Assembly: GCF_002563955.1 (NCBI RefSeq)
Contig: NZ_PDJE01000001.1
Span: 62,001-126,000, forward strand
Origin: Paramicrobacterium agarici
GTDB taxonomy: Bacteria; Actinomycetota; Actinomycetes; Actinomycetales; Microbacteriaceae
Length of the DNA: 64,000 nucleotides
Direction: 5' to 3'
The notes under the pieces were generated by a model that did no database searches, had not been told where the DNA came from, and saw nothing but the letters and a program-made list of their open reading frames with translations. A program made the position numbers and the translations under genes. Below are positions 44,332-53,125 of this stretch, one piece after another; the first letter of the stretch is position 1; every line of letters begins with the position of its first letter.

Positions 44332-44405
44332 TAGCAGGAGCGGGACTCGAACCCGCGACCTCACGATTATGAGTCGTGCGCTCTCACCAACTGAGCTACC
44401 CTGCC
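44332..44405 (-). tRNA. tRNA-Met (anticodon CAT)
   Basis: A 74-nt cloverleaf on the minus strand. The acceptor GGCAGGG pairs with TCCTGCT (two G-U pairs) and the anticodon loop is CTCATAA. The T-arm GGGTTCGAGTCCC is perfect. The sequence resembles the actinobacterial elongator tRNA-Met rather than the initiator. The 3' CCA is not encoded. Confidence 0.95.
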
Positions 44406-44429
44406 GCACGACGCTCCGAAGAACGTACG

Positions 44430-44501
<72 letters not shown>

Positions 44502-44592
44502 GACACCTTTTCGCGAAAGGCAACCGCTAAAGAATATCAAACCTTTGAGCGGTTCGTGAACACGGCGCCTCCACATCAGCACCGTCGTCGTC

Positions 44593-45387
44593 TCACCAAC
44601 CAAGACGTTCGGCGACAGCGTCCGCTGCGTCACTCGGGAAGCCCTCCCAGCCGGGCTCGAGCACTTCCCGTGCCACGTCGAAGAGGCCATGCGCAGCAGA
44701 CTCAACATCCTGTGCGAGGGCGGTATCTATCCGCGCAGCGAGCTCGGGGTAACCGCGTTCAAATCGACGAAGCGGATCGATCTTGTCGCGGGAGCTCGGG
44801 AGCTGCGAGGGAATTCGGGCGCGCACCACTCGGGCCAGCAGCTCGACAGCCCAGCCCCGCACGAAGTTCGAACCATTGAGAACCTCCCCGCGACGTGCGC
44901 GACCAACTCCAATCAGAAGCTTCACCAGAACGAGCCGCATGTCGTTCGCCGCGCGTTCCTCAGAAGGTGCAGCGAGCCCGTCGCTGGCGTTCGCGCGATC
45001 CCGAGCTCCCGCGATGATCCGTGCAACGATGCCATCACTGTCATAAACGATCAGAGCGTCATCGGCCAGCGCGCCGGTGAGTTCGTCGGCTGTTGCCGCC
45101 GCGAACTCAAGAATATGACCGTCTGAATACACGACAACGAACCCGATATCGCCTTCACGCCCGAGCAGCACGCTGTTCTCGAATCGCGGCAGCCAGCTCA
45201 TATCGCGGCGCACGTCGCGCTCGCGGCCCGGTTCAAGGAGCACGAAGAAGTCGTGATCAGACCATTCGTCGCGACGAGTCGCATCTGCCGCTGAGCCGAG
45301 AAGCACCAATCCGATTACACCGTCTGTCTCACGGCACGCCTGCTCCAGCTCGTCGCTCAGGCGAGAGAATTCCTCAACGTTCCGCAC
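44593..45387 (-). CDS. nucleotidyltransferase-fold protein (aminoglycoside adenylyltransferase-like)
   Basis: A 264-aa protein with a polymerase-beta-type nucleotidyltransferase motif, GLVLLGSAADATRRDEWSDHDFFV: GS followed by DHD, where the aspartates bind metal. The rest is helical, as in ANT(6)/lincosamide nucleotidyltransferase-like proteins, but no subfamily is certain. GTG 45385-45387 is preferred because AGGAG lies seven bases upstream. A GTG eight codons earlier overlaps the GH13 gene. It follows the mal-type operon by two bases and is probably transcribed with it. Confidence 0.65.
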   Translation of the reverse strand: MRNVEEFSRLSDELEQACRETDGVIGLVLLGSAADATRRDEWSDHDFFVLLEPGRERDVRRDMSWLPRFENSVLLGREGDIGFVVVYSDGHILEFAAATADELTGALADDALIVYDSDGIVARIIAGARDRANASDGLAAPSEERAANDMRLVLVKLLIGVGRARRGEVLNGSNFVRGWAVELLARVVRARIPSQLPSSRDKIDPLRRFERGYPELAARIDTALAQDVESAAHGLFDVAREVLEPGWEGFPSDAADAVAERLGW

Positions 45388-45389
45388 GC

Positions 45390-47225
45390 TCAGGCTCCTG
45401 CCGTCTGCCACACCGAGAAGTCAGGGCCAGTGCCCGAAATGCGGATGCTGTCGCCCTCTGTGCTCAGCACCAACCCGCCGAACAACTGCTCGACAGCATC
45501 CGGTGCCGGAATGACCTCGGCAGGCAAATCGATGCCAACGTCAGCGCGCGCTGCCACGATCAGCAGGCTCTCGTCACCGTCTTCGCGCACGTACGCGAGC
45601 GCGTCATCACTCACGTGCACCCAGCGCATTCCTCCGCCGTTGAGAGCTGAATGCTTGCGGCGCAGGGCAATCAGCTCCGAGTACAGGTCGATGGTGCCAG
45701 ATGCTGCATCCGCAGCGTGCCACGGTATCGGTGTGCGCGAATGTTCGCCGTCGATGCCCGTGAGCCCGAACTCGTCACCCGCCCACACGACGGGAATGCC
45801 GGGCAGCGTCACGGACATGCCCACGGCGACCGGCAGAGTGTCCGGCAGCGCGCGCGTGCGGAAGCGAGGCGTGTCGTGCGTGTCGAGGGCGTTCATGGTG
45901 CCCAGACGGATGCTCCAGGGAAAGCCCGCACTGAATTGCCTGTGGGCAGCATAGAACTGCCACCCGTCGTACCACGGAATCGTCTGCATGGCCATGCCGA
46001 GCCCTCCGCCGGCATCGGCGAGCGGCTCGGAGAGCCAGCCCCACAGTGGCCGGGTGAAGTTGGCGTAGGTCATGGCGCCGTGCCAGGCGTCGCCCTGGAA
46101 GTCGCTCGATGCATCGTTCGTCGACTCGGCAAGGAGGATCGTGTCGGGATTGACGTCGATCATGGTACGCCGGATCGTCTGTCGCACCTCGGCGTTGAGG
46201 TCGTCATCGCCCAGGCGCCCCGTCATGTTCGCGACGTCGATGCGCCAGCCGTCGAGTGAGTACGGCGGCTTCAGCCACCGTGCCACGACCGAGTTCTCGC
46301 CCTCGATGAAGCGCTGACGCAGCTCGCGGGAGTTCCAGTTGAACTTCGGCAAGCTGGGCACGCCTAGCCACGACTCGTAGCCGTCGTGTTCGGCATCGCG
46401 CCAGTAGTAGAAGTCCGCCTCGGCGGCATCTGGGTTGCGATGCGCCGCCCTGAACCACTCGTGCGCATCACCGGAATGGTTTGTCGTGAGATCACCGATG
46501 ATCTTCATGCCTCGCGCGTGCACTGCCTCGACGAGGCGAATGAGCGCCTCGTCGCCGCCGAGCAGCGGGTCGACGACATCGAACGTCGTCGCATCGTATC
46601 GATGGTTCGACCGGGCGGGGAACACGGGAGTGAGGTAGATCATCGTCACGCCGAGGCGCTCCAGGTGGTCGAGTTTGCCCACGATTCCGTCGAGATCGCC
46701 GCCGTATAGCTGCGTCGACCGGGCGGGAGGGTCAAGCCGCACCTCGTCGGTCCATTGCGCCGCCACCGCCCACTCGGGCGCAGGTCGCGATGCCGCAGCA
46801 TCCGATGCCGCGAATCGATCGGGGAAGATCTGGTACAGCACGCTCGACGCCGCCCACGCGGGCGCATCGCTGCCGGCCACGAGCCGGAAGTCCTCGCTGT
46901 CGAGGGTCTCGGTGGTGAAGACGCCGCGAGCGTTGACCCAGATGTCGCTGCCGTCGGCAAGGCGCAGCAGCCAGCGGTAGCCGTGCACCCGGTTCGCCAC
47001 CGTGATCTCGGCCTGCCACCAGTCCCAGCCCGACGTCGATCCCGCCCGCTCGGCGACGGAGAACACGGGTTCTCGATCGGGATTCGAGCGGACGCGCACG
47101 CCGTGCAGCTCGCCCAGCGCCTGCGGAACGCGCAGTCTCACGCGCACCGTCTCACCGAGTTGCGGATGCTGCGTCGAGACGTAGAGCGGCGAACCATCGT
47201 GATGCGGCTCGAGTGCGGTGTCCAT
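45390..47225 (-). CDS. GH13 alpha-amylase family enzyme (cyclomaltodextrinase/neopullulanase-like)
   Basis: A 611-aa intracellular GH13 glycoside hydrolase with an N-terminal immunoglobulin-like domain (about residues 1-115) of the maltogenic-amylase type. Region I is GDLTTNHSG, the nucleophile is in GWRIDVANM, the acid/base is in ILLAESTND, and the transition-state aspartate is in ALDTHDTPRF. No signal peptide is present, so it should cleave imported oligosaccharides. The start ATG 47223-47225 has GGAGG five bases upstream. It follows the MalG-type permease by 15 bases in the same operon. Confidence 0.93.
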   Translation of the reverse strand: MDTALEPHHDGSPLYVSTQHPQLGETVRVRLRVPQALGELHGVRVRSNPDREPVFSVAERAGSTSGWDWWQAEITVANRVHGYRWLLRLADGSDIWVNARGVFTTETLDSEDFRLVAGSDAPAWAASSVLYQIFPDRFAASDAAASRPAPEWAVAAQWTDEVRLDPPARSTQLYGGDLDGIVGKLDHLERLGVTMIYLTPVFPARSNHRYDATTFDVVDPLLGGDEALIRLVEAVHARGMKIIGDLTTNHSGDAHEWFRAAHRNPDAAEADFYYWRDAEHDGYESWLGVPSLPKFNWNSRELRQRFIEGENSVVARWLKPPYSLDGWRIDVANMTGRLGDDDLNAEVRQTIRRTMIDVNPDTILLAESTNDASSDFQGDAWHGAMTYANFTRPLWGWLSEPLADAGGGLGMAMQTIPWYDGWQFYAAHRQFSAGFPWSIRLGTMNALDTHDTPRFRTRALPDTLPVAVGMSVTLPGIPVVWAGDEFGLTGIDGEHSRTPIPWHAADAASGTIDLYSELIALRRKHSALNGGGMRWVHVSDDALAYVREDGDESLLIVAARADVGIDLPAEVIPAPDAVEQLFGGLVLSTEGDSIRISGTGPDFSVWQTAGA

Positions 47226-47240
47226 ACGCGCCTCCACGGG

Positions 47241-48176
47241 TTACTTGACCGAGCCGGCGACGAGCCCGCCGACGATGTACTTCTGCAGGTAGAGGAACAG
47301 CGCCATCACCGGGAGGGCGGCAAGCACTGCCCCCGCGGCGAAGACGCTCCAGTTGCTCGTGAACTCCTGTGAGACGAACTGGTAGAGCCCGACAGCGAGA
47401 GTCTGCTTCTCAGGCGACACGAGCACGACGCTCGCGATGACGAAATCGTTGGTGGTGGCGATGAACGACAGCAGCCCGACGACCGCGAGAATCGGCGAGA
47501 CGAGCGGCAGGATGATCGTGAAGAACACGCGCACGTGACTGGCCCCGTCGATCTTCGCTGCTTCGTCGAGGGCTGTGGGCACCGTGTTGAAGAATCCGTA
47601 CATGAGGTACGTGTTCACGCCGAGCGCACCGCCGAGATAGACCAAGATGAGGGCGATCTGGTTGTCGATGCCCAGCACCGGAAAGATCTCCCCGATCGTG
47701 TTCAGCAGCAGGAAGATCGCGACGACGGCGAGAAGCTGCGGGAAGATCTGCACCACCAGCAGCGAGACGAGTCCGAACCTGCGGCCCTTGAAGCGCATCC
47801 GGCTGAACGCGTAGGCGGCGAGCGCGCCCAGGAAGATCGTGCCGGCCGAGGCGGTCAAACCGATGAACAGCGTGTTCCCGAACCATGCGGCATACGGCTG
47901 CTGCGGCGATGTGAACAGCGTCACATAGCTGTCTAAGCCGATCTTCGCGAAGAGGCCGTTCGAACTCAGCAGCGTCCCGTTCGGGTTGAGAGATGCAGAG
48001 AGCACATAGAGCAGGGGGAACACGGCGTAGATGATCACGATGACGCCGACGAGATGCCGCCATCCGGTTGCGCGGAACCAGCGGCTGAAGCCGACGGGAC
48101 GCTTGGCCGGGCGAGCGGCCTTGCTCGTGGGGATCGACTGTCGGGTCTCGGGCGATGCGTTCTGTGTGCGAGTCAT
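47241..48176 (-). CDS. MalG-type ABC sugar permease
   Basis: A 311-aa inner-membrane permease of the carbohydrate uptake-1 family with about six helices. The ATPase-docking EAA loop is seen as DEAAKIDGASHVRVFFTIILPL, and the C-terminal YIVGGLVAGSVK matches MalG. The N-terminal 25 residues are a basic, unconserved tail. It follows the MalF-type gene by one base and precedes the GH13 gene. It needs an ATPase (probably a shared MsiK-type protein), which is not encoded here. Confidence 0.93.
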   Translation of the reverse strand: MTRTQNASPETRQSIPTSKAARPAKRPVGFSRWFRATGWRHLVGVIVIIYAVFPLLYVLSASLNPNGTLLSSNGLFAKIGLDSYVTLFTSPQQPYAAWFGNTLFIGLTASAGTIFLGALAAYAFSRMRFKGRRFGLVSLLVVQIFPQLLAVVAIFLLLNTIGEIFPVLGIDNQIALILVYLGGALGVNTYLMYGFFNTVPTALDEAAKIDGASHVRVFFTIILPLVSPILAVVGLLSFIATTNDFVIASVVLVSPEKQTLAVGLYQFVSQEFTSNWSVFAAGAVLAALPVMALFLYLQKYIVGGLVAGSVK

Positions 48177-48177
48177 G

Positions 48178-49788
48178 TCAGTTCAGATCCTCCAGCGACT
48201 TCGTCTGCTTGAAACTGATGATCGCGACCAGCGAGACGACCACGAAGATGATGAGCGAGAACGCGCTCGCCAGACCGTAGTCGCTCGTCGCTCCGTCGAA
48301 CGCCACCTTGTAGACCATCGAGATGAGGATGTCCGTGGCGCCGACGTTGATGCCGGCCCCGGCGTCGCGGGGACCGCCTTGGGTGAGCATGTAGATCAGA
48401 TTGAAGTTGTTGAAGTTGAAGGCGAAAGCCGAGATCAGCAGCGGCGCAATCGACACCAGAAGGAGCGGAAGCTTGATCAGGCGGAAGACGGCGAAGGGTT
48501 TCGCGCCGTCGACCGTTGCCGCCTCGGTGAGCTCGTCCGGAATCGACTGCAGTGCACCCGTACACACGAGGAACATGTAGGGGAAGCCGAGCCAGAGATT
48601 GACCCATACGATGCTGAACTTCGCCAACCATTCGTTGGTCAGCCAGGGGATGGCGGCTCCGCCGAAGAGCACGTCGTTGACGAAGCCGAAGTCGCGGTTC
48701 AACAGCCCTGCCCAGACGAGCGCGCCGAGGAACCCGGGGAAGGCGTAGGGCAGGATCATCACGACCCGGTAGAGCTTGCGTCCCTTCATACGCATGTCAT
48801 TGAAGACGATGGCGAGAAAGAGTCCGAGCGCGAAGGTGGTGAGGACGCTCAGGAGCGCAAAGACGAATGTCCAGATGGTGACGCTGAGGAGCGGGCCGCG
48901 GATGCTCTGCTCGGTGAACGCCTTGGTGAAGTTCTCGAGGCCGACGTTGATGCTCCAGCCCGGCATGAGCTGTTCGCCGCTCTCGGAGGTGAAGGCGCCG
49001 ACGCCGGTGTCCGAGTAGACGGTTCCCGTCTTGGTGTCCGTCATCGTTCCGGCAGCTTCGTCGTACTCGAGCGTCGAGATGTACAGGTAGGCCTTTGACC
49101 CGTCCGGAGTTCGAAGCGCCCCGTCGTTCGGGTCATCGGAGATCTGCACCGTCATCGCCGCGATCTCTTTCTGGTGTTCGAGAACATCGGCGAAGTCGAG
49201 GCTCGTGTACCCCGTGAGCCCCACCGCGACGCCGCCCGACATCTCGGCGCCACTGACCGTGCTCAGCGGTGTGGAGTCATCGCCGACGCTGACAGTCCCG
49301 TCGGGCGCTGTGACCAGAAAGCTGTAGTTGCCGAGCTGCTCGAGCACCGTCAGGTCATACGCCGGCGAGTCGGGCACGCGCTCCTGCGCCGACTGCACGA
49401 GCGCCATGACGGCATCCTCTTTCGTGCTGTTGTGCCCCGTGCCGTAGTTGGTGAAAGCGATGTAGCCGGTGTAACCAATGACGAACACCTGGAAGATCAA
49501 CAGAAAGATGAGACCGGGTGTGAGGTACTTGGCGGGCAGCCAGCCGCGCTTGAAGTACACGAGGTTGACGACGGCAGCGATGACGAGCACGACGGCGAAC
49601 ACGATCCACTGCCCGTGCGTCATCGCGACGAACAGCGCGAACAGAGAGATCGCGTCGACCACCGCGATGAGGGCGATCTTGATGATGATCGGGAGAATGC
49701 CGCCCGAAGCGTGTTCTGCGATCTGCCGCGCTCGGCGGCGCTGACGCAGTTCGCGCGCGCTGCGGGTCTGTGGTGTCTGGGTGCTCAT
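48178..49788 (-). CDS. MalF-type ABC sugar permease
   Basis: A 536-aa permease with the MalF layout: three N-terminal helices, a large loop (residues about 120-280) and six further helices. The EAA loop reads TEAATVDGAKPFAVFRLIKLPLL and the QGGPRDAGAGINVGATDIL stretch near the C-terminus is typical of maltose/maltodextrin MalF. It lies between the binding protein, separated by a strong hairpin, and MalG, one base away. Confidence 0.93.
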   Translation of the reverse strand: MSTQTPQTRSARELRQRRRARQIAEHASGGILPIIIKIALIAVVDAISLFALFVAMTHGQWIVFAVVLVIAAVVNLVYFKRGWLPAKYLTPGLIFLLIFQVFVIGYTGYIAFTNYGTGHNSTKEDAVMALVQSAQERVPDSPAYDLTVLEQLGNYSFLVTAPDGTVSVGDDSTPLSTVSGAEMSGGVAVGLTGYTSLDFADVLEHQKEIAAMTVQISDDPNDGALRTPDGSKAYLYISTLEYDEAAGTMTDTKTGTVYSDTGVGAFTSESGEQLMPGWSINVGLENFTKAFTEQSIRGPLLSVTIWTFVFALLSVLTTFALGLFLAIVFNDMRMKGRKLYRVVMILPYAFPGFLGALVWAGLLNRDFGFVNDVLFGGAAIPWLTNEWLAKFSIVWVNLWLGFPYMFLVCTGALQSIPDELTEAATVDGAKPFAVFRLIKLPLLLVSIAPLLISAFAFNFNNFNLIYMLTQGGPRDAGAGINVGATDILISMVYKVAFDGATSDYGLASAFSLIIFVVVSLVAIISFKQTKSLEDLN

Positions 49789-49812
49789 GATTCCCTGGGC
49801 TCGTCGGGTGGG

Positions 49813-49846
49813 CGATGCCGGCCGGGCACCTGCCCGGCCGGCATCG
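49813..49846 (-). terminator. intra-operon hairpin between the binding-protein and MalF-type genes
   Basis: CGATGCCGGCCGGGC (49813-49827) pairs perfectly with GCCCGGCCGGCATCG (49832-49846), 15 bp with loop ACCT. It has no T-tract and lies in the 63-base gap between the binding-protein stop and the MalF-type start. It probably causes partial termination or protects the upstream mRNA, so binding protein exceeds permease. Confidence 0.8.
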
Positions 49847-49851
49847 GGGAA

Positions 49852-51087
49852 TTATTCGCCGTCGATGGCGCTCTGGATCTCGTCGGCCATCGCCGTCCAC
49901 AGCTCGGCAGGGTCGCCCTTGCCGTTGATGATGTCAGCCTCGGTCACGCCCCAGTACTGCCACACCGCACCCATCTCTGGGATGTTCGGCATCGGAACGC
50001 CATTGGCACCGACCTCGCCGAAGGCTGCAGTGATCGGGTCGGCACTGGCCTCCTCGAATGCAGCGGTCAGAGCAGGAGCACGGTTACCGACCTTGTACAG
50101 CTCGAGCTGCACGTCTTTCGTGCCGATGTAGTTGGTGAGGAGTTCCGTCGCCGCAAGCACGTTCTTGCTCTTGGCCGAGATGTAGAAGCCCTGCACGCCG
50201 ACGAACGGCTGAGCGGCCTCGCTGCCCGGTGCCGGGATCGGGTCGACGGCGAGGTCGATACCCGCCTCTTCGGCAGCGCTCACGTTCCAGGGGCCGGTGA
50301 TGAGGAAGGGCGAGTCTCCGCTCACGAACTTCTCTTTGGCGATGTCACCGTCGACTGTCGTCGGGAGCAGCCCGGCCGCACCTTGCTCGGCGAGCCAGTT
50401 CGCAAACTCGATGCCGCCGTCATTGCCGATCTGCAAGTCGTCAGAGTTGTAGCTTCCGTCTTCATTCGTTCCGAACACCGGGGCGCCGAACGAAGTCTGG
50501 AACGGATACAGGTGGTATGGGTCGCTCTCTTCGCCGACTTGCACGAGGAACGGGAACTCGGTTCCCGCATCAGTGCCCATCTGCACCATGTCGTCGTAAC
50601 TCGTCGGTGCCTCGGGGGCGAGCTCCGTGTTGCGCAGCAGAGCGATGTTCTCGATCGAGTAAGGGACGCCGTAGGTCTGGCCGTCGTAGCTCATCGCCGT
50701 GATGGCGACATCCTGGAAGTCACTCGCCGTGTCACCGAGCTCGATGGGCTGCACGACGCCGTTTGTCACGAAGTCGCCGAGCCAGTCGTGCGCTCCGATC
50801 GTGATGTCCGGGCCCTTTCCGGTCGGAACCTGCTGAACGAACTGCTCCTGGATCTTGCCGAAGTCTTTCTGGACGAGCTTCACGTTGATTCCCGACTCGT
50901 CTTCGAACGCCGCTGCGACGTCCTTCAGCACGGGTGCGCGGTCGGCATCGACCCACACGGTCAACGTCGTGGAGCCTTCCTTTTCACTCGCGTCGTCGCT
51001 GCCTCCGGACGAACATCCGGTCAGCGCGAGCGCTGCCACCGCGGTCATCGCGCCAAGGGCGAGAATCGGGTTCTTCTTCACCGTCAT
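49852..51087 (-). CDS. sugar ABC transporter substrate-binding lipoprotein (MalE-type)
   Basis: A 411-aa extracytoplasmic binding protein. A lipoprotein signal peptide ends in LALTGCSS, so cysteine 25 is lipidated. TLTVWVDADRAPVLKDVAAAFEDESGI is the MalE/maltodextrin binding opening, and DPIPAPGSEAAQPFVGVQGFYI is conserved in maltose-type proteins. It is first in the malEFG-type operon. A LacI-type operator lies 75-90 bases upstream of its ATG. Confidence 0.95.
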   Translation of the reverse strand: MTVKKNPILALGAMTAVAALALTGCSSGGSDDASEKEGSTTLTVWVDADRAPVLKDVAAAFEDESGINVKLVQKDFGKIQEQFVQQVPTGKGPDITIGAHDWLGDFVTNGVVQPIELGDTASDFQDVAITAMSYDGQTYGVPYSIENIALLRNTELAPEAPTSYDDMVQMGTDAGTEFPFLVQVGEESDPYHLYPFQTSFGAPVFGTNEDGSYNSDDLQIGNDGGIEFANWLAEQGAAGLLPTTVDGDIAKEKFVSGDSPFLITGPWNVSAAEEAGIDLAVDPIPAPGSEAAQPFVGVQGFYISAKSKNVLAATELLTNYIGTKDVQLELYKVGNRAPALTAAFEEASADPITAAFGEVGANGVPMPNIPEMGAVWQYWGVTEADIINGKGDPAELWTAMADEIQSAIDGE

Positions 51088-51162
51088 TGGTGTGCCTTTC
51101 GATTGCTGTGTGCCTGTGCGGCTCGGGGTGCTCTTCGTGCATGAGGCGTCTCACACACATTG

Positions 51163-51176
51163 TGTAAGCGTTTCCA
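51163..51176. promoter_or_regulatory. LacI-family operator upstream of the binding-protein operon
   Basis: TGTAAGCGTTTCCA fits the LacI/CcpA-type consensus TGNAANCGNTTNCA at every fixed position. It lies 75 bases upstream of the binding-protein start codon in the divergent promoter region. Confidence 0.75.
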
Positions 51177-51258
51177 CTTTTACACGAGACACCTACAAAA
51201 CACAAGCCCGATGGTCGGAGTATCGCCTTGATTACGGCGAGTGGCCCTCAACTCAGAA

Positions 51259-51272
51259 AGTAAGCGTTTCCA
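51259..51272. promoter_or_regulatory. LacI-family operator upstream of the alpha-glucosidase gene
   Basis: AGTAAGCGTTTCCA shares a 12-base core with the site at 51163 and misses only the first base of TGNAANCGNTTNCA. It lies 31 bases before the alpha-glucosidase ATG and just before its -10 box (TACAGT at 51292-51297), a repressing position. Confidence 0.75.
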
Positions 51273-51303
51273 TAAATCGCAAATGCTCCCGTACAGTAGT
51301 CGC

Positions 51304-53022
51304 ATGACTCATGCCACCGCCCCTTCCCCCGATGCGCCCCTCGAAGCCTCGGCGACCATCGACGGCGCCGAGTGGTGGCGCTCTGCCGTGATCTATCAGA
51401 TCTACCCGCGCTCGTTCGCCGACGCGAACGGCGACGGAATGGGAGATCTCGCGGGCATCACGTCACGGCTCGACGCACTCAAGCAGCTCGGCATCGATGC
51501 CATCTGGCTCTCTCCGTTCTTCGCGTCCCCTCAGAAAGATGCCGGATACGACGTCTCCGATTACTGCGCCGTCGACCCGCTCTTCGGAACTCTCGAGGAC
51601 TTCGACACCATGGCGGATGCCGCCCACGCACGCGGCATCCGCGTGATTGTCGACCTGGTTCCCAATAACTCCTCCGATCAGCACGAGTGGTTTCAGGAGG
51701 CGCTGGCGGCAGCACCAGGCTCTCCCGAACGCGCACGCTACATCTTTCGCGATGGCCGGGGCGAACACGGTGAGGAGGCTCCGAACAACTGGGACTCCGT
51801 CTTCGGCGGGCCCGCGTGGACCCGCACGGCAAACGCAGACGGCTCCCCGGACCAGTGGTATCTGCACCTGTTCGATTCAAGCCAGCCCGACTTCGACTGG
51901 AGCAACGCCGACGTTCGTCGCATGTTCCGAGACGTGCTGCGCTTCTGGCTCGACCGCGGTGTCGACGGGTTCCGGGTCGATGTCGCGCACGGACTCGTGA
52001 AAGCCGACGGGCTCCCCGATTTCACGCCGCCGGTGGGAGCGGGGAGCATGGGCGGCCAGGCTGCTGATGAGGAGCCGGTCACCGCACCCTACTGGGGGCA
52101 GGAGGGCGTTCACGAGATCTACCGCGAGTGGAACCAGGTGCTCGCCGAATACGACGGCCAGCGTGTGCTTTGCGCCGAGGCGTGGGTCGACCCGCTCGAG
52201 AAGATGGCCTTGTGGGTGCGCTCAGACGAAATGCAGCAGGCGTTCAACTTCCCGTACCTCGAGACTCCGTGGAACGGGCCGGCCCTGCGCACGATCATCG
52301 ACAAGTCGCTTGCCGCGTTCAGCTCGGTCGGCGCGCCGAGCACCTGGGTCCTCTCGAACCACGACGTCGTGCGCCACGCATCACGACTCGCCCTCACCGC
52401 TGAGAACCCTCAGGGGCACGGAATCGGCCCGGAGACCGGCGATCGGCCGGACCGTGAGCTGGGGCTGCGTCGCGCGCGAGCAGCATCCGCTCTCATGCTC
52501 GCTCTCCCCGGCGGGGCGTACATCTACCAGGGCGAAGAGCTCGGTCTGCCTGAGGCCATCGACCTTCCCGACGAAGCACGTCAAGACCCGACGTGGTTCC
52601 GCACGAGCGGTGAACGCTACGGTCGAGACGGCTGCCGGGTCCCGATCCCCTGGGAGGCCGACGCACCCGCGTACGGCTTCAGCGAGACGGGGGCATCGTG
52701 GCTTCCGCAGCCCGAGGACTGGGGACCCTACGCCCGCGCGAGCCAGCGCGGCGACGCCGATTCGACCCTTGAGCTGTACAGCCGCGCGCTCTGGCTGCGC
52801 AGCACGCATCAGCTCGGACTCGGCGCCATCGAGTGGCACGACGCTGGCGACGACAGCATCCTCTGGTTCTCGAATGGCCCGATCACGGTCGTCGCGAACA
52901 CGGGGGTGACGGATGCTGTCGTGCCGACGCCGCTGCGCGATGCGACGCGCATTCTCGCGAGCTCGCCCCATGACGAAGGCGCACTGCCCGCAGACACGAC
53001 GGCGTGGTTTCTGACCCCGTAG
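51304..53022 (+). CDS. GH13 alpha-glucosidase
   Basis: A 572-aa alpha-1,4-glucosidase or oligo-1,6-glucosidase-like enzyme of GH13. It begins EWWRSAVIYQIYPRSFADANGDGMGDL, the usual signature. Catalytic regions are IVDLVPNNSSDQH, GFRVDVAHG (nucleophile), VLCAEAWVD (acid/base) and VLSNHDVVRH (third aspartate). No signal peptide is present. ATG 51304 follows TACAGT by six bases, so the mRNA should be leaderless. It is divergent from the MalEFG-type operon and shares a LacI-type operator pair with it, making a regulon for alpha-glucosides. Confidence 0.95.
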   Translation: MTHATAPSPDAPLEASATIDGAEWWRSAVIYQIYPRSFADANGDGMGDLAGITSRLDALKQLGIDAIWLSPFFASPQKDAGYDVSDYCAVDPLFGTLEDFDTMADAAHARGIRVIVDLVPNNSSDQHEWFQEALAAAPGSPERARYIFRDGRGEHGEEAPNNWDSVFGGPAWTRTANADGSPDQWYLHLFDSSQPDFDWSNADVRRMFRDVLRFWLDRGVDGFRVDVAHGLVKADGLPDFTPPVGAGSMGGQAADEEPVTAPYWGQEGVHEIYREWNQVLAEYDGQRVLCAEAWVDPLEKMALWVRSDEMQQAFNFPYLETPWNGPALRTIIDKSLAAFSSVGAPSTWVLSNHDVVRHASRLALTAENPQGHGIGPETGDRPDRELGLRRARAASALMLALPGGAYIYQGEELGLPEAIDLPDEARQDPTWFRTSGERYGRDGCRVPIPWEADAPAYGFSETGASWLPQPEDWGPYARASQRGDADSTLELYSRALWLRSTHQLGLGAIEWHDAGDDSILWFSNGPITVVANTGVTDAVVPTPLRDATRILASSPHDEGALPADTTAWFLTP

Positions 53023-53034
53023 GAACGACGGCGG

Positions 53035-53065
53035 GACGCCGCGGTGTGCGATCACCCGCGGCGTC
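53035..53065 (+). terminator. hairpin terminator after the alpha-glucosidase
   Basis: GACGCCGCG (53035-53043) pairs with CGCGGCGTC (53057-53065), and GTG/CAC pairs extend the stem into the loop. It lies 12 bases after the alpha-glucosidase stop. Confidence 0.7.
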
Positions 53066-53091
53066 TCGGCATGTCCGCCACCGCTCTCAGC

Positions 53092-53117
53092 AAAAATCCC
53101 GGCAACTGTGCCGGGAT
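53092..53117 (-). terminator. intrinsic terminator after the M23 peptidase gene
   Basis: On the minus strand ATCCCGGC-ACAGTT-GCCGGGAT is an 8-bp stem followed at once by TTTTTG. It is the best canonical Rho-independent terminator in the window, eight bases after the M23 peptidase stop. Confidence 0.92.
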
Positions 53118-53125
53118 GTGGGTGC

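Noticed and set aside
49174..51144. 656-codon plus-strand open frame opposite the MalE/MalF-type genes
   Set aside because: Shadow of well-identified transporter genes; the sequence has no known domain.
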